Below, one piece after another: positions 58,736 to 64,000 of a stretch of 64,000 bases of DNA (position 1 is the first letter of the stretch; every line of letters starts with the position of its first letter). Source of the DNA: Runella zeae DSM 19591 (GTDB lineage Bacteria; Bacteroidota; Bacteroidia; Cytophagales; Spirosomataceae); contig NZ_AUIF01000037.1 in NCBI RefSeq assembly GCF_000423565.1, positions 1 through 64,000 on the forward strand, in the 5' to 3' direction. A model generated the notes under the pieces. It worked only from the letters and a program-made list of their open reading frames with translations. It was not told where the DNA came from and did not search any database. The position numbers and the translations under genes are program-made.

Positions 58736-59750
58736 TGAGATTCCTTTTATCGTTAGATTGTTTTTTTTGAATTCTAGCAAGCTCAATTTCTGCTTTCCTT
58801 CTGGCGACCTCTTTTTTTATGTATTCTTTTGTGAATAATGGATTTTGAAACCATTGGCTATTTTTGGAGAGTTTTTCTAAATGGTGTGCTACAAAATCTC
58901 GGTAACATTTTCTGAATTTATTTTCTGAGGATTTAGGATTTTGATAACTTAAGTTTTCTCCTACTTTATGGATAATACTGGTTTTTAAATGTAATAAATC
59001 TTGGCTATGAATCGGTTCGTTTGCAACAATAATATTAAAAAGTTTGAAGCTGTCACGTAAAAAATCCTCGCATTGTTCACCTTTGGTGTTTTTTAGGGAA
59101 GCGTACAAAAAAGAAAAAAAACGACTAAGGTCTGTAGCGTTTACAATTAAGTCCCAACGAAATGCAATATCATGTGATATTTTCTTGTGATGAGTGTTAG
59201 GCTTCCGAATCAATTGTTTGACAACAATTTTAGCAATACCATCGATGTAAGTTCTGAGCGTAGAATAGAGCCTAAATTGCCGTTTTTTAATATTGTACAA
59301 AAAAATATTAAACACTTGTCTTTTTGCATCGTCTATCAGGTCGTCCCAACTAGCGAAGTCGCCTGGTGAATGACCGTAAGCTTTTTCGAGCTGAGCGTGT
59401 ATTTCACAAGCGTTATATATATACCTGATAGTTGTACTCAAATGTTCCTCTATGACCTCTATGGGGGGCACTTCTTGAAGCTTCCGAAACCTTCTTAGCA
59501 AAGCTTGGTCTAGGGTATATTCTTTAATGGCATCCTCTAGCATGTCTTCATTGAAATAAGGATCTTTTTGGGTCCTTAATACTAGGGCAGCTAAAGTGTC
59601 ACGAGTAGCTGCTTTGGTTGTTTTGATAGGGAGATTGTGTGCCTCAGCGTAAGATAAGACAATTTCTTTTTGTAAAGATTTGAATTTTTTTGAGGCCACA
59701 TAGCCCTCTCTAATGGAGGCCAAAAGCTGGGTAAGGGTGACTTGGCTCAT
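58722..59750 (-). CDS. Divergent sigma-70-like protein
   Basis: A 342-residue cytoplasmic protein. Two segments recall sigma factors: a region-2-like stretch near 150-185 ('FNIFLYNIKKRQFRLYSTLRTYIDGIAKIVV', cited as 'FLYNIKKRQFR' and 'LRTYIDGIAKIVV') and a region-4-like stretch near 265-300 ('VGENLSYQNPKSSENKFRKCY', cited as 'VGENLSYQNPKSSENKF'). The N-terminal 110 residues are extra. The following overlapping gene encodes an anti-sigma-like membrane protein, which supports the reading. Similarity is weak, so a different regulator cannot be excluded. Confidence 0.5.
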   Translation of the reverse strand: MSQVTLTQLLASIREGYVASKKFKSLQKEIVLSYAEAHNLPIKTTKAATRDTLAALVLRTQKDPYFNEDMLEDAIKEYTLDQALLRRFRKLQEVPPIEVIEEHLSTTIRYIYNACEIHAQLEKAYGHSPGDFASWDDLIDDAKRQVFNIFLYNIKKRQFRLYSTLRTYIDGIAKIVVKQLIRKPNTHHKKISHDIAFRWDLIVNATDLSRFFSFLYASLKNTKGEQCEDFLRDSFKLFNIIVANEPIHSQDLLHLKTSIIHKVGENLSYQNPKSSENKFRKCYRDFVAHHLEKLSKNSQWFQNPLFTKEYIKKEVARRKAEIELARIQKKQSNDKRNLNETK

Positions 59751-59842
59751 AGCATGTGTTGGATAAGAATTGTAGGGAGTTGCAATATCTATAAAAATCT
59801 TTTCAGTATATTAGAGGGTCTGAAAAATATACCTAATAAAAT

Positions 59843-60331
59843 ATGAAGCAAGTAGCATATCTTCTGGCTTTGATTTTTTTCGTTAGTTCTTGTGATGTCC
59901 AAAAAGAAGGTGCAGAACCAATCCCAAAGCCTGCGCCACCGCCAATCGTAGGGCAATGGAAAATGAAAAGCTACAAAGTAGACCCTCCTGTGTTGGGGAT
60001 TATATCGGATTTGACGGGCGTACTTAATCCATGTATTCTGAAAGTTACGTTTCATTTTCGGGAAGATGGTACTACTACCTTACTCAATGTACCCGCCGAT
60101 TGCGAAGCTGATTTGGTAGGTATTGATTTGGATAAACAAGGGATTTCGAAATGGGAAATCAAAGACAAAAAACTTATTATTTCGAGTGATGATACTGGGC
60201 AAAAAAATGAATATGATTTTGTGGTAGAAGGCACAAAAATGACTTGGACCGAAAAACGAGAATTGCCGATTCCAGTAGAGTGGGGCGGAAATCAGAAAGT
60301 GAACACCATTCTCACTTTTGAAAAAATATAG
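59843..60331 (+). CDS. Lipocalin-like lipoprotein
   Basis: A 162-residue lipoprotein with lipobox 'VSSC' (Cys17) and a short Pro-rich spacer. The mature domain begins 'IVGQWKMKSYKVDPP', the G-x-W start of lipocalin-like domains, followed by strands 'KVTFHFREDGTTTLLN', 'GISKWEIKDKKLIISS' and 'KMTWTEKRE'. Such proteins bind small hydrophobic ligands or have structural roles; no ligand can be inferred. A terminator follows, so it is monocistronic. Confidence 0.8.
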   Translation: MKQVAYLLALIFFVSSCDVQKEGAEPIPKPAPPPIVGQWKMKSYKVDPPVLGIISDLTGVLNPCILKVTFHFREDGTTTLLNVPADCEADLVGIDLDKQGISKWEIKDKKLIISSDDTGQKNEYDFVVEGTKMTWTEKRELPIPVEWGGNQKVNTILTFEKI

Positions 60332-60414
60332 GATTGGCCTTGAATATTAATAAATGGAGATGAGACCAAAAGCACAATAACCCCCTTTTTCAGACCTCAA
60401 TAAGTACCTCCTTT

Positions 60415-60456
60415 CAAAGCTCGGAAGCTTAGTCTTCTGAGCTTTTATTATTTTTG
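60415..60456 (+). terminator. Terminator after the lipocalin gene, next to the AGE start codon
   Basis: A 12-bp stem (60416-60427 with 60434-60445, one G-U pair) with a 6-nt loop is followed by a T-rich run. The run contains TATTTTTG (60449-60456), an exact TAnnTTTG box, 5 nt before the ATG of the epimerase gene. The element may serve as terminator and promoter together. Confidence 0.8.
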
Positions 60457-60461
60457 TGGCT

Positions 60462-61640
60462 ATGAATCTATCAGCTTACGCTCTTCAATATCGTCAAGAC
60501 CTTTATCAGCGCTTGATTCCGTTTTGGTTGGAGTTTGGAATAGACCCTGTTTATGGAGGGTATTTTTGTGTAATCTCATCCAAAGGAGAAGTGTGTACTT
60601 CTGACAAATGGATAGAGTGGCATGCTAAACAAGCTTGGGCTTTTGGCAAACTATATCAACAATCTTCGGATGCTCAGTACTTAAAGTGTGCTTCGCAAGG
60701 GGCAGATTTTTTGTTGCAATATGGTATGGATGCCAAAGAAAACTGGTGGGCAGTAGTTGATTGTATGGGGCATGGCGTGAGTGAAGTTATAGATACCAAA
60801 GCAGAAGCAGCAGCGGTGTCGTGTTGGAGTGTATTGTACCAAATCACTCAAGAGGAGATATATGCCGAGAGTGCCAAGAAAACGTTGACCAAAGCGTTTC
60901 GTAAACGTGAAAAAAGACTCCAAAAACGAGCCGATGATTTGATGTCGGGTAGGTATCTGAAAAATATCAGTGAGTTGAGTGCTTTGGCGAAAGCATTGGT
61001 AAGTGCTAAGCAAATCATCGGTGAAAAAATATTTAAAGAAAAGGCCGAGCAATTATTTCAGGAATTGATGAAGCATTTCTGGGAGCCTCGTGCCGATATT
61101 CTTCTTGAAAATGTATTTTCGGAAGGGGGATATTCGGACTGCTTAGAAGGGCGGCATATTCACCCCGGACGAGTGTTTGAGGCTTTTAATGCCTTTTATG
61201 AATTGACCAAAATAACCAATAAAAGACGCATCCGACAACAACTAGCTCAGCATGTAGCCTACCTTGCCGAGACCACTTGGGACGAAGCCTATGGGGGGTA
61301 TTTTGGTTGGTTGGATGTAAAAAGCCTGCCCCCTACTCAACCCGAGGCATATTATAAATATGCTTGGGTGCAGTTGGAAGCCACTACGGCTCTACTGCGC
61401 GCTTATCAAGTACTCAATGACCGAACACTTCTCAAACATTGGCAGCGTGCCAATGATTATATGTGGCAGCATTTTGCCGACAACTCCAAGGAAGGGGAGT
61501 GGGTGGGGGTATTGAGCCGCCACGGTGAGCCGCTTTTTGGGATGAAAGCTACTCCCGAAAAAAGTGCTTTCTATCCCGTCAAAAATTTGCTCGAAAGTGC
61601 CGATTTGTTAGAAATACTTCAGGATATAAATACTCCATGA
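60462..61640 (+). CDS. N-acylglucosamine 2-epimerase (AGE) family protein
   Basis: A 392-residue cytoplasmic enzyme with the (alpha/alpha)6-barrel plan of AGE/cellobiose 2-epimerases. Motifs include 'FGIDPVYGGYF' near the start, 'KWIEWHAKQAWAFGKLY', 'EGRHIHPGRVFEA' (catalytic His region) and 'WDEAYGGYFGWLD'. The family interconverts C2 epimers of N-acyl-glucosamine/mannosamine or related sugars. The substrate cannot be decided. The ATG at 60462 is preferred over a GTG at 60456, which lies inside the -7 box. The leader would be absent or only a few nucleotides. Confidence 0.85.
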   Translation: MNLSAYALQYRQDLYQRLIPFWLEFGIDPVYGGYFCVISSKGEVCTSDKWIEWHAKQAWAFGKLYQQSSDAQYLKCASQGADFLLQYGMDAKENWWAVVDCMGHGVSEVIDTKAEAAAVSCWSVLYQITQEEIYAESAKKTLTKAFRKREKRLQKRADDLMSGRYLKNISELSALAKALVSAKQIIGEKIFKEKAEQLFQELMKHFWEPRADILLENVFSEGGYSDCLEGRHIHPGRVFEAFNAFYELTKITNKRRIRQQLAQHVAYLAETTWDEAYGGYFGWLDVKSLPPTQPEAYYKYAWVQLEATTALLRAYQVLNDRTLLKHWQRANDYMWQHFADNSKEGEWVGVLSRHGEPLFGMKATPEKSAFYPVKNLLESADLLEILQDINTP

Positions 61641-61659
61641 TTTTCTGAAACATATATCC

Positions 61660-63339
61660 CTAAAAATTTACTTTGCGCTGAGTGTCTAGCAGTTGACTTT
61701 TGCCATTTTTTCGTAGCAACACATAGATACTATATTCTCCTGTGGCTACCGATGCCCGATTGAAACCGGCGCTAAAGCCTTTTTCCCAATACCACCCTCT
61801 TCTGATGAAAGTTTTGAGTGGTAACGCTTGCTGAGTCCCCGCACACATATAAGTATGAGCCAATGATGATAAGATGACATACGCACCGTCGTCAAAGCTG
61901 TGGGTAGGTCTGATGAAATCTTTGGTATAAAGTATCTGTAGATTGTTTCCCACAAAATAGACCGAATCAAGCGCAAAAGTTTGGCCTTGGGTAGGTACAA
62001 GGGGAAAGGTAAGCTCACGCTGGAAAAACAAATTAGGTTGATATAGTTTTTGTAAACGTAAAAAATCCTGACCCGTCAAATCAAACATTTTCAGACCCAG
62101 CAAATCCTCGTTGTACATAGAATTGAATTCTTGAGCTACGGCCGCACGTCGGTTATTGACCGCAGGAGCAATAGCATAATACAAAACCAACAAGTTGAAA
62201 AAAATGCTCGTGGCCACTAAGCTCGGGAATACCCACTTTTTGGGTTTGGACAAATGACTAATTACCAAAAGATAAGCTGATAAGATACCCCAAGTAGGAT
62301 ACATTCGATAGCGTCCTTTAAACATCCCAACAAGTCCGTCGCCTTCCGCTCGCTTGTAGACTACTCCCAAGGCAGACAAGCAGACAAACAGAAATAAAAA
62401 CAAAGCAAATAGCTCTATTTGATTGAATGACAGGGACTTGTTTTTTTTGAATGAGCCTACAATTTTGGGCGTGATAAACCACAGCATCGTAGCTATTAAG
62501 ACGGCCCCCCAGCCTACCGACAGCCACATCGTAAGTGAAGTAGGAGCATAAGCATCAAAGTTGACAGACGACCCAATAAAAGCCAAAAAGCAACTCAGAG
62601 CATGGAGGTAATTGGAGGGTTGGGTGAGGTCCAGACCACTAGGCGAAGCATGTGCGCGCGTAAGCGCATAAAGGAGCATCGTAAATACAAAACCGCCTAG
62701 GGTATAAACCGCTTCGCGCCAGCGCTGAGTAACTAAAAAAAGCAATATGCCAATCAGAAACGTAAGAAGGCCATTGCCATAAGTGAATGTTGCCAACAAC
62801 GAAAAAAGTAACGCCCAAGAGAGAGACCGTATAGATGATTTAGCATAGAAATAGCCCGCTGCCATCACAAAAAACAACAATCCAAAATTGCCAAGCGAGC
62901 TTGTTCCCCAAAATATATTTTCGAATGAATGTACGTTTAATACAATCCAACAGACTGGGATAAAATAAAAAAGTGGTAAGGTGATTTTTTTGAAAATTTG
63001 ATACACAAACACTAATTGGCTTATCCAAAGTAGATTGCTAATCATCATCAAAGACTTGAAATTGACAGTACCCGTCAGAAAGTAAGACAGCAAAACTACC
63101 ATACGCGTAAATACAATCCGGTGCTCGGGAAAGCCCACCGTAAGCCAATCGAGCTTTTCGTGCCAAGTGGCAGCGTGTTGCCATTGCTCTACGATTTGGA
63201 GTACGTGGATGTCGTCATATGCCACGTAATTGACGTTGAGGGCAATCGCCCCAAAAAACAAAGCATACAGCACCAAAGGCAATAAACAAAGAGCTATGAC
63301 AAAGTAGCGGTTTTGGAAGAGACGTTCAAAATAAGCCAT
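61660..63339 (-). CDS. Polytopic membrane protein, glycosyltransferase-C-like
   Basis: A 559-residue inner-membrane protein with about ten to eleven hydrophobic helices (first at 14-36) and a C-terminal soluble domain (about 430-559). The early loop 'NYVAYDDIHVLQIVEQW' contains acidic residues, like the D-D/E motif after the first helix of GT-C glycosyltransferases. 'FPEHRIVFTRM' and 'KGRYRMYPTWGILSAYLL' are further conserved-looking loops. A lipid-linked sugar transferase role is plausible but unproven. It converges on the AGE gene with 19 bp between the stop codons. Confidence 0.6.
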   Translation of the reverse strand: MAYFERLFQNRYFVIALCLLPLVLYALFFGAIALNVNYVAYDDIHVLQIVEQWQHAATWHEKLDWLTVGFPEHRIVFTRMVVLLSYFLTGTVNFKSLMMISNLLWISQLVFVYQIFKKITLPLFYFIPVCWIVLNVHSFENIFWGTSSLGNFGLLFFVMAAGYFYAKSSIRSLSWALLFSLLATFTYGNGLLTFLIGILLFLVTQRWREAVYTLGGFVFTMLLYALTRAHASPSGLDLTQPSNYLHALSCFLAFIGSSVNFDAYAPTSLTMWLSVGWGAVLIATMLWFITPKIVGSFKKNKSLSFNQIELFALFLFLFVCLSALGVVYKRAEGDGLVGMFKGRYRMYPTWGILSAYLLVISHLSKPKKWVFPSLVATSIFFNLLVLYYAIAPAVNNRRAAVAQEFNSMYNEDLLGLKMFDLTGQDFLRLQKLYQPNLFFQRELTFPLVPTQGQTFALDSVYFVGNNLQILYTKDFIRPTHSFDDGAYVILSSLAHTYMCAGTQQALPLKTFIRRGWYWEKGFSAGFNRASVATGEYSIYVLLRKNGKSQLLDTQRKVNF

Positions 63340-63444
63340 ATATTAAGTTTCTGACCGCTAAAATTAGTAAGTTAGTGGGCGTTTCTTGGTATTAGTCGCC
63401 GTAATTGTTCAATTTTGATTCGTAATTTGTTGACTATCAATAAA

Positions 63445-64000
63445 ATGAAATATCTCTCCTACTTACTTGGATTGCTATCTTTTGTTTCTGTGGCACAAAA
63501 CCCCTACTTATCTCTTCAAAACGACCAACTAAGCCTCACTCCTCAAGGGGCTTCGTTTTTGGCTAAACTCCCCCTGCATTGTATTCATGTAGAATATCCT
63601 AACAAAACAGGGCATTCGATAGAAGCCGAAGCAGACGCAAAAATGACGCCCAAAGAATTGCATCCTGCTTTTTATGGGTGTTTGGATTGGCACTCGTCGG
63701 TACACGGGCATTGGATGTTGGTGAAGTTGTTGAAGAATTTTAAGAATTTGCCCGAAGAAGCTGAAATTCGGAAGGTATTGGCCGAAAGTTTTGGGGCCGA
63801 CAAAATGAAAGCCGAAGCCGCTTATTTTACTAAATTCAAGCTCTCTCGTACTTTCGAGCGTACGTATGGCTGGGCATGGCTGTTGAAATTGGACGAAGAA
63901 CTCTATACTTGGGATGATCCCCAAGCGCGTGAATGGCACCAAAATTTACGCCCTCTGACGGAGCAAATCGTAAATCTCTGGACGGCATTTTTGCCCAAAC
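63445..64000 (+). CDS. DUF2891-family exported protein (cut by window edge)
   Basis: An ATG at 63445 opens 185 codons that run off the window. A signal peptide (1-17, 'SFVSVAQ') is followed by the DUF2891 signature: 'HPAFYGCLDWHSSVHGHWML' (20 residues), 'FERTYGWAWLLKLDEEL' and 'WHQNLRPLTEQI'. The family has an alpha-toroid-like helical fold and no established function. The His/Trp-rich segment is probably its active or binding site. It is divergent from the membrane protein gene with a 105-bp gap. Confidence 0.9.
   Translation, partial: MKYLSYLLGLLSFVSVAQNPYLSLQNDQLSLTPQGASFLAKLPLHCIHVEYPNKTGHSIEAEADAKMTPKELHPAFYGCLDWHSSVHGHWMLVKLLKNFKNLPEEAEIRKVLAESFGADKMKAEAAYFTKFKLSRTFERTYGWAWLLKLDEELYTWDDPQAREWHQNLRPLTEQIVNLWTAFLPK

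Noticed and set aside
63529-63942. Leftward frame near the right edge
   Set aside because: Antisense to the DUF2891 gene, which has a clear signal peptide and family motif.

Overview
The window looks like a chromosomal segment of a Bacteroidota bacterium, most likely a member of the Cytophagales (Runella/Dyadobacter-like; the genus is a guess). The evidence is a CHU_C-type gliding-motility/T9SS C-terminal domain next to a PorP/SprF protein, a carboxypeptidase-regulatory-like TonB-dependent receptor, 7TM-DISM and LytTR signalling proteins, many lipoproteins and small outer-membrane barrels, and promoter -7 boxes of the TAnnTTTG type.

Layout. 1-2258: edge of an IS1182-type transposase, then a leftward operon of an ECF sigma factor, small membrane/His-rich proteins and Hsp20. 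2577-8794: a type I restriction-modification locus (hsdR, hsdM, hsdS) with a toxin-antitoxin pair (PIN toxin, 50-residue antitoxin) on the opposite strand between hsdM and hsdS. 9091-12294: a PAS-LuxR regulator and a TonB-dependent receptor with a readable promoter/operator. 12623-13691: a decapitated tyrosine recombinase joined to the 3' end of a second, unrelated hsdR. 13912-27438: an AT-rich block with a degenerate-matrixin/kelch lipoprotein, then a leftward six-gene operon encoding a vWA lipoprotein, a membrane protein, a tubulin-like GTPase, an Hsp70/actin-like ATPase, a coiled-coil membrane protein and an aspartic-protease lipoprotein. A rightward pair follows: a pseudokinase/poly-proline/TM protein and a helical-repeat protein with an outer-membrane barrel. 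The block ends at tRNA-Ala(GGC), beside a damaged partial copy of that tRNA. 27896-37614: LRR protein, a 32-bp tandem palindrome array, KDG kinase, barrel protein, 1-Cys peroxiredoxin, PorP/SprF and a giant PKD protein, and a lipoprotein. 37678-51351: LytTR regulator and a leftward 11-gene Ser/Thr phosphorylation operon (zinc-ribbon-FHA, kinase-FHA, FHA-TM-trypsin-like protease, PP2C, TM kinase, Ppx/GppA-like membrane protein and exported partners), plus a converging FHA gene. 51667-59750: 7TM histidine kinase and NarL-type regulator, an unknown gene, a second degenerate-matrixin/kelch lipoprotein, a zinc-protease/outer-membrane-barrel fusion, and a divergent sigma/anti-sigma-like pair. 59843-64000: lipocalin-like lipoprotein, AGE-family epimerase, polytopic membrane protein and a DUF2891 protein (cut by the edge).

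How the genes may work together. Two loci (13.9-27 kb and 38.6-59.7 kb) share an unusual parts list: ASKHA-fold NTPases, kinases or pseudokinases with a membrane segment and an exported tail, exported lipoproteins with decayed matrixin domains, and barrels fused to other modules. I infer two envelope-spanning signalling/assembly systems. The best regulatory signal in the window is an ACYRGT-N5-ACYRGT site found three times, each time exactly 30 nt from a TAnnTTTG-like -7 box, in front of FHA genes of the second locus. It suggests a dedicated regulon, possibly under the adjacent NarL-type regulator.
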